DNA of 49,153 nt from Candidatus Merdivicinus intestinavium (GCA_018713245.1 DVFM01000106.1:1-49153), one strand, 5' to 3'; shown: positions 1 through 8,749, counted from the stretch's first letter. The notes: generated by a model not told the origin, from the letters alone. A program made the numbers and translations.

Positions 1-732
1 GAATTCAACTACATGATTATGCAGAGCTACGACTTCCTCTGCCTCTTTGAAAAGTACGGCTGCAACCTCCAGTTCGGCGGCGACGACCAGTGGTCCAACA
101 TGCTGGGCGGCACCGAGCTGATCCGCAAAAAGCTGGGCAAGGATGCCCATGCCATGACCATCACCCTTCTGACTGACTCCCAGGGCAACAAGATGGGCAA
201 AACTGCCGGCAACGCGGTCTGGCTGGACCCGGAAAAAACTTCCCCCTACGACTTCTTCCAGTACTGGCGCAATGTGGACGACGCCGACGTCATCAAGTGC
301 ATGAAGCTCCTGACCTTCATCCCCATCGAGGAAATCGAGGAGATGGAGCGCACCCTCGAGGGCGCGCAGCTCAATACCGCCAAGGAGCGGCTGGCCTTTG
401 AACTGACCAAGCTCGTCCACGGCGAGGAAGAAGCCCAGAAGTGCCTGGACGCGGCCCGGAGCTTTTTCTCCGCAGCCGGCGGGGATACCGCCAATATGCC
501 CTCCACCGCCATCTCTGCCGACGACCTGAAGGACGGCTCCATCGGCCTGCTGACCCTTCTGGTGAAATGCGGCCTGGCGGCCTCCAACGGCGAAGCCCGG
601 CGTTTGGTGCAGCAGGGCGGCGTCCTGCTGGACGGCGAAAAGGCCGCCGACCCCGCCATGCAGGTGAAGCTGGAAAAGGAAGTTATCATCAAAAAAGGCA
701 AAAAGATTTTCCATCGGGCATATCTGGCCTGA
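1..732 (+). CDS. tyrS: Tyrosine--tRNA ligase, C-terminal part (5' end outside window)
   Basis: This enzyme charges tRNA-Tyr with tyrosine in the cytoplasm. The frame is open from base 1 (reading E-F-N-Y-M before the first in-window ATG at 13), so the N-terminal Rossmann half with its HIGH motif lies upstream. Visible are the tyrosine-pocket region GGDDQWSN near residue 23 of the in-window ATG frame, the KMSKS-type loop as KMGKT near residue 60, the anticodon-binding helical part, and a C-terminal S4 RNA-binding domain (LVKCGLAASNGEARRLVQQG, then GGVLLDGEKA). These features, including the KMGKT loop, fit bacterial TyrRS. A terminator follows 18 bases after the stop. The identification is secure; only the start is missing. 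Confidence 0.97.
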   Translation, partial: EFNYMIMQSYDFLCLFEKYGCNLQFGGDDQWSNMLGGTELIRKKLGKDAHAMTITLLTDSQGNKMGKTAGNAVWLDPEKTSPYDFFQYWRNVDDADVIKCMKLLTFIPIEEIEEMERTLEGAQLNTAKERLAFELTKLVHGEEEAQKCLDAARSFFSAAGGDTANMPSTAISADDLKDGSIGLLTLLVKCGLAASNGEARRLVQQGGVLLDGEKAADPAMQVKLEKEVIIKKGKKIFHRAYLA

Positions 733-750
733 ACCTTGTAAAAAGCGAAA

Positions 751-778
751 CCCTCCCGTTCAGCCCGGGAGGGTTTTT
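751..778 (+). terminator. Rho-independent terminator of tyrS
   Basis: CCCTCCCG pairs with CGGGAGGG around a 7-base loop and is followed by TTTTT. It lies just after the tyrS stop. Confidence 0.9.
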
Positions 779-807
779 GTCTGCTGTGCGGATTTTTCGG
801 AATACGG

Positions 808-841
808 CAAAACAGGCGCGTCCCGAAACGGGCGCGCCTGT
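808..841 (-). terminator. Rho-independent terminator of typA
   Basis: ACAGGCGCG(T)CCCG pairs with CGGGCGCGCCTGT around AAA. On the minus strand the hairpin runs into TTTT. It is convergent with the tyrS terminator, so tyrS and typA end back to back. Confidence 0.85.
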
Positions 842-869
842 AAAATTATGCTGTCAGAAGGGAGCCGGA

Positions 870-2699
870 TCAGTCCTGCTGCTTGGCGCGGCTCTGGGCC
901 TTCATGCGCTGGGCTTTGTCCAGGATGGATTTGCGCAGCCGCAGGTTTTTGGGCGTCACTTCAATGAGCTCGTCCTCGCCGATGAACTCGATGCACTGTT
1001 CCAGGCTCATGTCCTTGGGCGGGATGAGGCGGAGCGCATCGTCGGAGCCGGAGGCGCGGGTATTGGTCATCTGCTTTTTCTTGCAGACGTTGACCACCAG
1101 GTCGTCGCCCTTGGGGTTCTGGCCCACGATCATGCCTTCATACACCTCGGTGCCGGGCCCGATGAAGAGCTGGCCGCGCTCCTGGGCGTTGTAAAGGCCG
1201 TAGGTGACGGCGGTGCCGGTTTCAAAGGCAATCAGGGAGCCCACCGTGCGGCGGGGGATGTCGCCCTTATAAGGCTCATAGCCCTCGAAGATGGAGGCCA
1301 TGATGCCTTCGCCTTTGGTGTCGGTCAAAAATTCGTTTTTGTATCCCAGCAGCCCTCTGGCGGGAATCAGGAATTCCAGCTTCATCCGGCTGCCCTGGGG
1401 GGTCATATGCTGGAGCTCGCCCTTGCGGGTGCCCATCTTTTCCATGATGGAGCCGACGCAGTCCTCCGGCACATCCACCACAAGCCGCTCCACAGGCTCG
1501 CACTTCTGGCCGTCGATTTCCTTGTAGAGAACGTGGGGGGTGGACACCTGGAATTCGTATCCCTCCCGGCGCATGGTTTCAATGAGGATGGACAGGTGCA
1601 TTTCGCCGCGGCCCGCCACCAGGAAGCTGTCCGAAGAGTCGGTGTCGTGAACCTTCAGGGAAACGTCCTTCAAAAGCTCCCGGTACAGGCGCTCCCGGAT
1701 CTGGCGGGAGGTGACGAATTTGCCTTCCCGTCCGGCGAAGGGGGAGTTGTTGACCGAGAAGGTCATTTCCATGGTGGGCTGGGAAATTTTGGAGAAAGCC
1801 AGCGGCTCCTCGGAGCCGACGGCGCAGAGGGTTTCGCCGATGGTGGCCTGCTCAATGCCGGAAATCACCACAATGTCGCCCACCGTCGCGCTGTCGCAGG
1901 GGGTGCGCTTGAGGCCGGTGATTTCATTGAGGGAGACAACCTTTCCCTTGTAGTGGGTTTCCGGGTTGTGGTAGTCGCAGATGGCAACTTCCTGCCCCTG
2001 CTTCACCGTTCCGCGGGCAACCCGGCCGATGACGATGCGGCCTACGTATTCGTTGTAGTCCACCGCGGAAACCATCATCTGGAAGGGGCCGTCGGGGTCG
2101 CCTTCCGGCGGGTCGATGTGCTCAATGATCTTGTCAAACAGAGGCCGCAGGTCGGCGCCCTTGACTTCCGGGGCGTAGGAAGCGGTGCCGTCCCGGCCGG
2201 AGCAGAACACCACCGGGCTGTCCAGCTGTTCGTCGCTGGCGTTGAGGTCCAGAAGCAGCTCCAGGACCTCCTCCTGCACCTCGTAGCACCGGGCGTCGGG
2301 GCGGTCGATTTTGTTGACCACCACGATAATCTTGTGGCCCAGTTCCATGGCTTTCTGCAAAACAAAGCGGGTCTGGGGCATGGGGCCCTCGAAGGCGTCC
2401 ACCAGCAGCAGCACGCCGTCCACCATTTTGAGGACGCGCTCCACTTCCCCGCCGAAATCGGCGTGGCCGGGGGTGTCGATGATGTTGATTTTGACGCCGT
2501 TGTATGTACAGGACGTATTTTTCGCCAGGATGGTAATGCCGCGTTCCCGCTCCAGGTCGTTGGAGTCCATTACGCGCTCCTCCACCACCTGATTCTGCCG
2601 GAATGCGCCGCCCTGCTTGAGCATTTCGTCAACCAGGGTGGTTTTGCCGTGGTCAACGTGGGCGACAATGGCGATATTTCTCAAATCTTCGCGAACCAA
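870..2699 (-). CDS. typA: Ribosome-associated translational GTPase TypA/BipA
   Basis: This is a translational GTPase of the EF-G/LepA superfamily that binds the 70S ribosome and helps 50S assembly and stress or cold adaptation. At 609 residues it has the usual family length. The G1 loop AHVDHGKT is at about residues 13-20, the G2 region follows with RERGITI, G3 is [11 protein letters not shown] near 75, and G4 is NKID near 129. Domains II, III and V and the BipA-specific C-terminal domain follow. The start is TTG at 2699 (MVREDLRN), supported by an AGGAGG box at about 2706-2711 with a 7-base spacer. It is transcribed alone or by read-through from rlmH, which ends 35 bases upstream. No anomaly was seen. 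Confidence 0.98.
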   Translation of the reverse strand: MVREDLRNIAIVAHVDHGKTTLVDEMLKQGGAFRQNQVVEERVMDSNDLERERGITILAKNTSCTYNGVKINIIDTPGHADFGGEVERVLKMVDGVLLLVDAFEGPMPQTRFVLQKAMELGHKIIVVVNKIDRPDARCYEVQEEVLELLLDLNASDEQLDSPVVFCSGRDGTASYAPEVKGADLRPLFDKIIEHIDPPEGDPDGPFQMMVSAVDYNEYVGRIVIGRVARGTVKQGQEVAICDYHNPETHYKGKVVSLNEITGLKRTPCDSATVGDIVVISGIEQATIGETLCAVGSEEPLAFSKISQPTMEMTFSVNNSPFAGREGKFVTSRQIRERLYRELLKDVSLKVHDTDSSDSFLVAGRGEMHLSILIETMRREGYEFQVSTPHVLYKEIDGQKCEPVERLVVDVPEDCVGSIMEKMGTRKGELQHMTPQGSRMKLEFLIPARGLLGYKNEFLTDTKGEGIMASIFEGYEPYKGDIPRRTVGSLIAFETGTAVTYGLYNAQERGQLFIGPGTEVYEGMIVGQNPKGDDLVVNVCKKKQMTNTRASGSDDALRLIPPKDMSLEQCIEFIGEDELIEVTPKNLRLRKSILDKAQRMKAQSRAKQQD

Positions 2700-2734
2700 A
2701 AAAACTCCTCCTAGAAAAATAGATCAAACTGCGT

Positions 2735-3217
2735 TTATTTGTGATACTTGCTCCCCGCGCTGATGGAAAAGGCGCGGTAGACCTGCTCCAGCAGCATCAC
2801 CCGGGCCAGCTGGTGGGGGAAGGTCATCCGGGACATGGAAAGCCGCAGCTTCCCGGCGGATTTTACCGCCTCGCTTAAGCCCCAGGAACCGCCGATAACC
2901 AGGCACACGCAGCTGATCCCCCGAATGCCGGCGCCGGCAAGCTCCTTCGCCAGCTCTTCGGAGGAAAGCTGCTTTCCTTCGATGCACAGGGGAATCACCA
3001 TCGCCCCCTGGGGGATTTTGGCCAGAATTTCCTCTCCCTCCCGCCTGAGGCAGGCGGCAATTTCAGCCTCGGAGGGATTTTCCGGCATCCGGGATTCCGG
3101 CAGCTCCACGATCTCCGGCTTGCAGAAAGCCGTGAGCCTTTTGAGATATTCGGCGCAGGCGTCCGAAAGGTAACGTTCTTTCAGCTTGCCCACGCAGAGA
3201 ATCCGGACACGCATCAT
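2735..3217 (-). CDS. rlmH: 23S rRNA (pseudouridine-1915 N3)-methyltransferase RlmH
   Basis: RlmH is a small SPOUT methyltransferase that methylates pseudouridine 1915 in helix 69 of 23S rRNA using S-adenosylmethionine. The protein is 159-160 residues (start MMRVRILCVGK, either ATG), matching the family length. The SAM-binding knot signature LVIGGSWGLSEAV and the C-terminal RMTFPHQLARVMLLEQVYRAF are both present. The ATGATG start overlaps the stop of the upstream walJ-like gene (3214-3216), and an AGGAGG lies 11 bases before it inside that gene, so translation is probably coupled. An in-frame extension upstream to 3418 only runs antisense-like through the walJ gene and is not coding. The walJ-rlmH pairing also occurs in Bacillus. 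Confidence 0.96.
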   Translation of the reverse strand: MMRVRILCVGKLKERYLSDACAEYLKRLTAFCKPEIVELPESRMPENPSEAEIAACLRREGEEILAKIPQGAMVIPLCIEGKQLSSEELAKELAGAGIRGISCVCLVIGGSWGLSEAVKSAGKLRLSMSRMTFPHQLARVMLLEQVYRAFSISAGSKYHK

Positions 3218-4002
3218 GTGAGCGAAAACCTCCTGCCGTCTGTAAAGCGGGGGAGCACCTCCAGGCGGAAATCCTCCCCCTCCCGGATGCCCCGGCCGGC
3301 CAGGTAATCCGTGGAATGGGCGCGGGCCACTTCGGGGCGGTTGTTTTCCTCGCTCAGATGGGCCAACAGCACTTTTTTGGTGCCGCTGCGGATCAGTTGC
3401 TCGGTGGTTTGGGCGCACTGGTCGTTGGACAGATGGCCGCTGCGGGAATTGATCCGCTGCTTCAAAAAGGGGGGATAACCGCCGTTCAGGAGCATTTTCC
3501 GGTCGTAATTGGATTCGAGCATGACAAAATCACAGCCCAGAATGCCGCGCATCACCGTGTCGCTGGGATAGCCCAGGTCGGTGCAGACCGCCGCAGACAG
3601 GCCGTTTTCGCAGTCCACGTGAAAGCCGATGCTTCCCACGCTGTCGTGGGGAGTGGCGAAGGGAGTCACATAAAATCCCGCCACCTCCGCCGGGCCGTCC
3701 AGGGCGAAAAGCTGCTGTTTCCCCGAAAGGATGCCCTTTTTTAACAGGGATTCCAGCGTGCCCCGGGAGCCGTAAACCGGGATGCCGCAGCGGGTGGAAA
3801 TGGCCTCCAGGCCGTGGACATGGTCGCTGTGATCGTGGGAAACCAGGATGGCGCGGATACAGCCGGGCTCCAGCTCCGCCAGCGAAAGAGCTTTGGAGAA
3901 ATTGCGGATGCCGATTCCCGCGTCAAATAAAATGCCGCCGGACGCATCCCCCAGAAAATTTGCATTCCCTTTGCTGGAGCTGCAAAGGCTGTAAAAAAAC
4001 AC
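3214..4002 (-). CDS. MBL-fold metallohydrolase, WalJ/YycJ-like
   Basis: This is a metallo-beta-lactamase-fold hydrolase of the YycJ/WalJ type (262 residues), a family proposed to be a 5'-exonuclease linked to DNA replication and cell-wall control. The metal-binding signature H-D-H-S-D-H is at residues 56-61, with further His and Asp ligands in TPHDS, DLGYPS and LAHLSEENN. The start is GTG at 4002, preceded by GGGAGG with an 8-base spacer. It lies 35 bases after murA and overlaps rlmH, making a murA-walJ-rlmH transcription unit. The family assignment is firm; the exact substrate is inferred from homologues. Confidence 0.92.
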   Translation of the reverse strand: MFFYSLCSSSKGNANFLGDASGGILFDAGIGIRNFSKALSLAELEPGCIRAILVSHDHSDHVHGLEAISTRCGIPVYGSRGTLESLLKKGILSGKQQLFALDGPAEVAGFYVTPFATPHDSVGSIGFHVDCENGLSAAVCTDLGYPSDTVMRGILGCDFVMLESNYDRKMLLNGGYPPFLKQRINSRSGHLSNDQCAQTTEQLIRSGTKKVLLAHLSEENNRPEVARAHSTDYLAGRGIREGEDFRLEVLPRFTDGRRFSLT

Positions 4003-4037
4003 GCCGTAATCCTCCCCCGATGTCCCGCAGGTCCCCT

Positions 4038-5321
4038 TTACAGGGCCTGCGCCATTACGCCTTCTGGCACGCTGATCTTTTTCATGTCGGCGCCCAGAGC
4101 GCGCAGTTTCTTTTCCATATCCTCGTAGCCGCGCTCAATGTGATAAATATCCTCGATTTCGGTGGTGCCTGTGGCGGCCAGCCCGGCGATTACCAGGGCG
4201 GCCCCTGCCCGCAGGTCGGTGGCTTTCACCGGCGCGCCCATCAGGCGGCCGCCGCCTTCCACTACCGCAACCTTGCCGTCAACGGAAATATCCGCGCCCA
4301 TGCGGCGCAGCTCGTCCACATATTTAAACCGGCTGTCGTAGATGCTTTCGGTAATGATGCTCGTCCCTTCCGCCATGGTCAGCAGCGTCGTAATCTGAGG
4401 CTGCATGTCGGTGGGAAAACCGGGATGGGGCATGGTTTTGATGTTGGCTTTTACCAGCCGTCCGCCGCCGACTACCCGGATGGAATCGTCAAATTCCTCC
4501 ACATAGACGCCGATTTTCTGCAGTTTTACCGTAATGGACTCCAGGTGTTTGGGGATGACGTTCTTGATGAGGATATCCCCGCCGGTGGCGGCGGCCGCCA
4601 CCATAAAGGTCCCCGCTTCGATCTGGTCGGGGATGATGGAATACTGCGCGCCGTGGAGCGATTTGACGCCCCGGATCTTGATGACGTCGGTTCCCGCGCC
4701 CATGATATCGGCGCCCATGGAGTTCAGGAAGTTTGCCAGGTCCACAATGTGGGGCTCCTTGGCGGCGTTTTCAATGACGGTGAGGCCGTCCGCCTTGACG
4801 GCGGCCAGCATGACGTTGATGGTGGCGCCTACCGTCACCAGGTCGAAATAGATATGGGCCCCCACCAGGCGGTCGGCGCTCACACGGATCATGCCGTGCT
4901 CCACCGTACATTCCGCCCCCAGGGAGTTAAAGCCCTTCAGGTGCTGGTCAATGGACCGGGTCCCCAGGTCGCAGCCCCCGGGCATGGAAACGCGCGCCGT
5001 ACCCAGCCGCCCCAGCAGGGCGCCCAGGAAATAATAGGACGCGCGCATTTTCTTTGCCAGTTCATATTCCACCTCCGGCGTATGGATCCGCCTGGGATCG
5101 ATGCGCAGGGTGGATTTGTTGAGCATTTTGACCTCCGCGCCGATGGCCAGGAGGATTTTAATAATATAATCAATATCGCTGATATTGGGAACATTCTCTA
5201 TAATACACGGTTCGTCGGAAAGAACGACAGCGGGCAGGATGGCGACCGCGGCGTTTTTCGCACCGCTGATGGTAACTTCGCCATGCAGCTTATTGCCGCC
5301 TTTGATAATATACTTTTCCAA
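4038..5321 (-). CDS. murA: UDP-N-acetylglucosamine 1-carboxyvinyltransferase
   Basis: MurA transfers enolpyruvate from PEP to UDP-GlcNAc, the first committed step of peptidoglycan synthesis and the target of fosfomycin. The protein has 427 residues, the standard length. The K22-N23 pair sits in SGAKNAAV and the PEP-binding, fosfomycin-reactive cysteine is C117 in PGGCDLGTR, so the enzyme should be fosfomycin-sensitive. The start is TTG at 5321, 7 bases from AAGGGG; no ATG fits better. Gram-positives often have two murA paralogues and I cannot tell which one this is. It heads the murA-walJ-rlmH operon. Confidence 0.97.
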   Translation of the reverse strand: MEKYIIKGGNKLHGEVTISGAKNAAVAILPAVVLSDEPCIIENVPNISDIDYIIKILLAIGAEVKMLNKSTLRIDPRRIHTPEVEYELAKKMRASYYFLGALLGRLGTARVSMPGGCDLGTRSIDQHLKGFNSLGAECTVEHGMIRVSADRLVGAHIYFDLVTVGATINVMLAAVKADGLTVIENAAKEPHIVDLANFLNSMGADIMGAGTDVIKIRGVKSLHGAQYSIIPDQIEAGTFMVAAAATGGDILIKNVIPKHLESITVKLQKIGVYVEEFDDSIRVVGGGRLVKANIKTMPHPGFPTDMQPQITTLLTMAEGTSIITESIYDSRFKYVDELRRMGADISVDGKVAVVEGGGRLMGAPVKATDLRAGAALVIAGLAATGTTEIEDIYHIERGYEDMEKKLRALGADMKKISVPEGVMAQAL

Positions 5322-5353
5322 AGCGACACCCCTTCTTTGTTTTTAACATTACT

Positions 5354-5359
5354 AGTATA
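5354..5359 (-). promoter_or_regulatory. Probable -10 element of the murA operon
   Basis: On the minus strand TATACT is preceded by TGA, making an extended -10 (TGATATACT). The -35 (TTTTAT, 17 bases upstream) is weak. It lies about 33 bases before the TTG start. Confidence 0.5.
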
Positions 5360-5440
5360 TCACAACCTGTTTCAAAATAAAAGGCTTTCCGGCGTTTTCT
5401 TTTTAGAAAATCTCTCCGGGATTCCGCTTTGGAAACTGGC

Positions 5441-5474
5441 AAAAAACACAAACGGCCCTTTGTACAGGGCCGTT
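5441..5474 (-). terminator. Terminator of the transglutaminase/wall-binding gene
   Basis: AACGGCCCT pairs with AGGGCCGTT. On the minus strand it is followed by a T-rich tract (TGTGTTTTTT), and on the plus strand by TTTTTT, so it could act both ways. It separates the secreted protein gene from murA. Confidence 0.85.
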
Positions 5475-5532
5475 TTTTGCACAAATAAAGCACGCATCCC
5501 AAACGCGGGAAAAGTTTCTCCGCCCTTTCGGG

Positions 5533-7026
5533 TCAATAGGTTCCGCTGCCGTTCAGGTAATATCCGTCGATCCAGGTGTTGACCGCCATGGAGCCGTCGC
5601 TCTGGAGGTAATACCACTTCCCGTCCACGAATTTCCAGCCGGTGGCCATGGAGCCGTCCGCGTTCAGGTAGTACCATTTCCCGCCGATCCGCTGCCAGCC
5701 CGTCTGCATGACGCCGCTGCCGTTCAAGTAGTACCACTTGCCGCCCACGAGCTTCCAGCCGATGGCCATGGAGCCGTCCGCGTTGAGGTAATACCATTTC
5801 CCGTCCAGCCATCTCCAGCCGGTGGCCATGGCGCCGCTGCTGTTTAAATAATACCATTTGCCGTTCAGGTACCGCCAGCCCGTCTGCATGACGCCGCTGC
5901 TGTTCAGGTAATACCAGGCTCCGCCGGCGTAGGCCCACCCGGTGCGCATGGCGCCGTCGGAACCGAAATAGTACCAGTTCCCGCCCAAAAAGCGCCAGCC
6001 CGTCTGCATGATGCTGGTGGTTTCATCCATGTAGTACCATTTTCCGCCTAGGTAGCCCCACCCGTAGCAGGCGACGCCGTTTTGGATATAGTACCAGTCC
6101 CCGTCGCAGAGCTGCCAGCCGGTGTAGTCGTAGCAGGTTCCCAGGTATTTCCCGCTGCCGTCCAGTTCCACAAGCTGATAATTGACAACGCTCCGGCCCG
6201 TCAGGGGCTGGCCGTCCTCCAGATAGTACATGGCGGAATTGTAAACGTCATACCAGATGCCGGTGAGAGGGCTGCCCTCCGCGTCGCAGAAGACCCACTC
6301 CCCATTTTTCAGCACATATCCGCCCGTGTCGTTGACCCGGTAGGCGGTGCGGTGGTTGGCGCCGAGTACGGAACCGGTTACGCCGAAATAAGTGCGGGAG
6401 GAGGCGTCCTTGATAAAATTCCCGTTGCGCACCATGTTGCTGCTGTCCCAGGTTGTATCGTAGTAAAGCCACTGGCCGCCGATATAGGCGGCGTTCCAGG
6501 CGTGGTCGATGAGGTCGTATTCGCTTTGGTTCCAGGTGCTCTGGCTGTCGCTTGAAATGCCCTGGGGATCGCTGATGCTGGCCCCGTGGAACGAGACGCA
6601 GGGGATGCCGGAAAGGTTCATCAGCTCCGCGAACAGCGACGTATAGCCCTCGCAGATGGCCCGGCGGCCCGTATAGACCGAATAGGGGTCCTCGCCGGGG
6701 AAATTCCCGGAGGATACCGCGTCCCAGTCATAATAGATATTCTGCGTCACCCAGTCGTAGATGGCCGCGGCCTTCTGCACATCGGTGGTGCAGCCCCGGG
6801 TAATGGACTGCGCGGCCTCATACAGCACCTGGCGCTGCTGCGCATCGGCGGTGATGGAAAAGCAGGTCCGGTTTGCCGTCCGGGTTGTAAGCAGATAAAG
6901 GTACTGCTGGTTGTCGTCCACCGCCCGGTTGTAATAGCCGTCGGCAGCAAAGACCGGCATGGGAAAGCTGGCCGTCAGGACAGCCGATATGGCGGCTGCG
7001 GCTGCGATTCGCTTCCATTTATCCAT
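5533..7026 (-). CDS. Secreted transglutaminase-like protein with choline-binding-type wall repeats
   Basis: This is a secreted protein of 497 residues. A signal peptide (MDKWKRIAAAAAIS... VFA/ADG, residues 1-27) is followed by a transglutaminase/protease-like domain with the triad C125 (RRAICEGY), H175 (IDHAWN) and D190 (YYDTTWD). About twelve aromatic 20-residue repeats then run from near residue 235 to the end (pattern TGWxxxxGKWYYLNxxGxM). Such repeats (cell wall binding repeat family 1) bind choline or teichoic-acid-type polymers. The catalytic domain may act as a cysteine protease or cross-linker on the surface; its substrate is unknown. The gene is monocistronic, with its own promoter and terminator. 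The repeats are nearly identical at DNA level (60-base period). Confidence 0.9.
   Translation of the reverse strand: MDKWKRIAAAAAISAVLTASFPMPVFAADGYYNRAVDDNQQYLYLLTTRTANRTCFSITADAQQRQVLYEAAQSITRGCTTDVQKAAAIYDWVTQNIYYDWDAVSSGNFPGEDPYSVYTGRRAICEGYTSLFAELMNLSGIPCVSFHGASISDPQGISSDSQSTWNQSEYDLIDHAWNAAYIGGQWLYYDTTWDSSNMVRNGNFIKDASSRTYFGVTGSVLGANHRTAYRVNDTGGYVLKNGEWVFCDAEGSPLTGIWYDVYNSAMYYLEDGQPLTGRSVVNYQLVELDGSGKYLGTCYDYTGWQLCDGDWYYIQNGVACYGWGYLGGKWYYMDETTSIMQTGWRFLGGNWYYFGSDGAMRTGWAYAGGAWYYLNSSGVMQTGWRYLNGKWYYLNSSGAMATGWRWLDGKWYYLNADGSMAIGWKLVGGKWYYLNGSGVMQTGWQRIGGKWYYLNADGSMATGWKFVDGKWYYLQSDGSMAVNTWIDGYYLNGSGTY
5590..6110 (-). repeat. Tandem 60-bp coding repeats (wall-binding modules)
   Basis: Successive blocks of about 60 bases share the same frame and encode the WYYLN-type modules. 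The pattern GTACCATTTCC / ATACCATTTCC and CCAGCC recurs every 60 bases. Such arrays can change copy number by recombination. Confidence 0.85.
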
Positions 7027-7090
7027 GAGAATCCCTCCCTACACCAAGCCCTGTCGGTACGGCGGGCGGAAGCCCGCCCCTATTCTCTCT

Positions 7091-7119
7091 ATCATAACAT
7101 ATTTTTGCCGCCGGCACAA
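7091..7119 (-). promoter_or_regulatory. Promoter of the transglutaminase-like gene
   Basis: Minus strand TTGTGC, a 17-base spacer, then TATGAT, about 65 bases upstream of the ATG at 7026. Confidence 0.7.
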
Positions 7120-7182
7120 GCCCTAAACGGGAGGAGCCTGCCGGAAAAGCGGCCGGGGGCGGTCCGCAGAATGCGGAATAAA

Positions 7183-7590
7183 TTATTCCAGCTGCGCCCC
7201 GAGCGCAGCCACGACGCCGTCGATCAGCCTGCCGATGGCCAGGTCCGGCACGCCGACGATATAGTTGTCGCAGTGGTTGATGGGAATCAGGATCCGTTTT
7301 GCCGCGCTTTGGCCGACGGCGGCAGCCATGGCGGGCGTAATTTCCCCATACAGGGAATCGGCGATGACAATGCCGATGGGCCCGACGATAACGTCCGCCT
7401 TGCGGCAGCCGACGATGACCGCGTTTTCCCCGGTGGCTGCGGCGTCCGCCCCGGCTTTCAGCATGGCCGTCGCCGCGGCGCTGTTGGTCCCCACGGCAGT
7501 TACCCGGACGGCGGGAAAATTCTTTTTGACGGCGGCAACCACCTGTTTTCCGATGCCGCCTCCCTGGGCGTCTATCACAAGCAGATTCAC
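7183..7590 (-). CDS. DUF3842 family protein
   Basis: This small cytoplasmic protein (135 residues) belongs to a family of unknown function common in Clostridia. It begins MNLLVIDAQGGGIGKQVV, a Rossmann-like glycine-rich turn after a first beta strand. It then alternates beta strands and Ala-rich helices and has conserved stretches VIVGCRKADVIVGPIGI and INHCDNYIVG. The start is GTG at 7590 with a weak GGGGTG box. On the minus strand an extended -10 (TGGTATAAT, 7620-7625) lies upstream. It is probably monocistronic. A nucleotide-binding role is only suggested by the glycine-rich turn. Confidence 0.85.
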   Translation of the reverse strand: MNLLVIDAQGGGIGKQVVAAVKKNFPAVRVTAVGTNSAAATAMLKAGADAAATGENAVIVGCRKADVIVGPIGIVIADSLYGEITPAMAAAVGQSAAKRILIPINHCDNYIVGVPDLAIGRLIDGVVAALGAQLE

Positions 7591-7759
7591 TGGATCACCC
7601 CATAGTACAATTTGTTTTGATTATACCACAGGAATGTGAACAAATCTTGCCGGCGGCAGGCTTCCCGGACGAGGGAACGGTTTTGTCCGCCTGCCGCCGC
7701 GCCGCCTCCGGAATCGATTGTGTTTCCGCCGGCGAAAACCGGCGTGAAAAAATATGCGA

Positions 7760-7788
7760 TTGATTTTTTATGCAGAATATGATATACT
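7760..7788 (+). promoter_or_regulatory. Promoter of the XRE/cupin regulator
   Basis: TTGATT, 17 bases, TATACT, located 45 bases before the ATG at 7833. Confidence 0.75.
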
Positions 7789-7832
7789 AAAATCAAACTT
7801 CAGCGTCGACACCTGGAAAGCGAGGGAAAATT

Positions 7833-8396
7833 ATGAACGAAAGTATTAAAGAAATTGCGGAACGGCTGCGCGGGCTGCGGGAGATTCTGGAATTTTCCGT
7901 GGAGGAAATGGCAGAAGCCGCAGGGGTAAGCCCTGAAGAGTATGCGCGCTGCGAGTCCGGTGAGCAGGATTTTTCCGTTACCTTTCTGGGAAAATGCGCG
8001 GCAAAATTCAACGTGGATATTGTGGAGCTGCTGAGCGGCAGCAATCCCAAGCTGAAGTCCTATTCTGTCGTGCGGAAGGGGCAGGGGCTTTCGGTTTCCC
8101 GGCGGGAGAACTTCCAGTATCAGCATCTGGCCTACAAATTCAGCGGAAAGCTGGCCGACCCTTATCTGGTGGATGCGCCTTACATTGAAAGCCAGCAGAA
8201 CGCGCCGATTACCATGTCTCAGCATGAGGGGCAGGAGTTTGACTACATCCTTTCCGGCACGCTGAAGGTGGTTGTAAACGGGAAGGAAAAAATTCTCAAC
8301 GAAGGCGACGCCATCTACTATGATTCCTCCAAACCCCACGGAATGATTGCCCTGAGCAAGGAAGGCTGCCGTTTTCTTGCCTATCTCGTAAAATAA
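7833..8396 (+). CDS. XRE-family transcriptional regulator with C-terminal cupin domain
   Basis: This is a DNA-binding regulator of 187 residues. An N-terminal lambda-repressor-like helix-turn-helix spans about residues 8-62 (EMAEAAGVSPEEYARCESGEQ). A C-terminal single cupin barrel spans about 115-187 (EGQEFDYILSGTLKVVVNGK, then EGDAIYYDSSKPHGM). XRE-cupin proteins usually sense a small metabolite through the cupin and control amino-acid, polyamine or phosphonate genes. The target here is unknown. Start ATG 7833 follows GAGGGA with an 8-base gap. The tRNA-Thr promoter overlaps its stop codon, so the gene sits just upstream of the tRNA and the degraded island. Confidence 0.9.
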   Translation: MNESIKEIAERLRGLREILEFSVEEMAEAAGVSPEEYARCESGEQDFSVTFLGKCAAKFNVDIVELLSGSNPKLKSYSVVRKGQGLSVSRRENFQYQHLAYKFSGKLADPYLVDAPYIESQQNAPITMSQHEGQEFDYILSGTLKVVVNGKEKILNEGDAIYYDSSKPHGMIALSKEGCRFLAYLVK

Positions 8397-8399
8397 TGC

Positions 8400-8428
8400 T
8401 TTACAAATGAAGCAAAATGTGCTATAAT
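8400..8428 (+). promoter_or_regulatory. Promoter of tRNA-Thr
   Basis: TTTACA, 17 bases, TATAAT, with an extended TG motif (TGCTATAAT). Its predicted start is about 30 bases before the mature tRNA. Confidence 0.8.
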
Positions 8429-8464
8429 CGATTTGTTGTCTGGGAAGGAGTATCCTTCCCGCAT

Positions 8465-8540
8465 GCTGGAGTGGCTCAGTCGGTAGAGCAGCTGATTCGT
8501 AATCAGCAGGTCGTCGGTTCAAGTCCGATCTCCAGCTCCA
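8465..8540 (+). tRNA. tRNA-Thr, anticodon CGT
   Basis: A complete 76-base cloverleaf. Acceptor stem GCTGGAG/CTCCAGC, D stem GCTC/GAGC, anticodon stem GCTGA/TCAGC with loop TTCGTAA (anticodon CGT, codon ACG), T arm GTCGG-TTCAAGT-CCGAT, discriminator T, and encoded CCA. tRNA 3' ends are common integration sites, and the DNA immediately downstream looks like a degraded element. I saw no second copy of the tRNA 3' end as an attachment repeat. Confidence 0.97.
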
Positions 8541-8559
8541 GCGGCTTAGAGCCGCAGCA

Positions 8560-8599
8560 AAACCGCGCACTCACATTGGTGGGTGCGCGGTTTGTTTTT
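8560..8599 (+). terminator. Terminator of tRNA-Thr
   Basis: Long hairpin AAACCGCGCACTCAC / GTGGGTGCGCGGTTT (one T-G pair) with loop ATTG, followed by GTTTTT. Confidence 0.92.
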
Positions 8600-8630
8600 G
8601 TCCCGCGTTGGTACCGACAGCTTGCCGGTA

Positions 8631-8672
8631 GAATCCCCGTAAACAAGGTGTTTGCGGGGTTCTTTCTTTTTT
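8631..8672 (+). terminator. Second terminator after tRNA-Thr
   Basis: GAATCCCCGTAAAC pairs with GTTTGCGGGGTTC (one bulge, one wobble), followed by TTTCTTTTTT. Confidence 0.8.
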
Positions 8673-8749
8673 CTCATGGCTGAAAAAGCCGGTTTTTGTG
8701 TCTTGTTTGTGTCTTATTGCCTTTAAAATTATAAACAAAATAACCGAAA

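Noticed and set aside
441-2714. Long open frame on the plus strand, opposite typA (757 residues)
   Set aside because: Its 3' part is the shadow of the conserved typA gene and its 5' part overlaps tyrS. The translation is His/Gly/Val-rich with no domain, and no ribosome site fits.
3960-5582. Long open frame on the plus strand (540 residues)
   Set aside because: Antisense to murA and the neighbouring DNA. MurA is certain from its motifs, and GC-rich third positions on the real strand leave the antisense frame open.
5590-6110. Evenly spaced 60-bp repeats, possible CRISPR array
   Set aside because: The repeats stay in frame and encode WYYLN modules of a secreted protein; there are no unique spacers.
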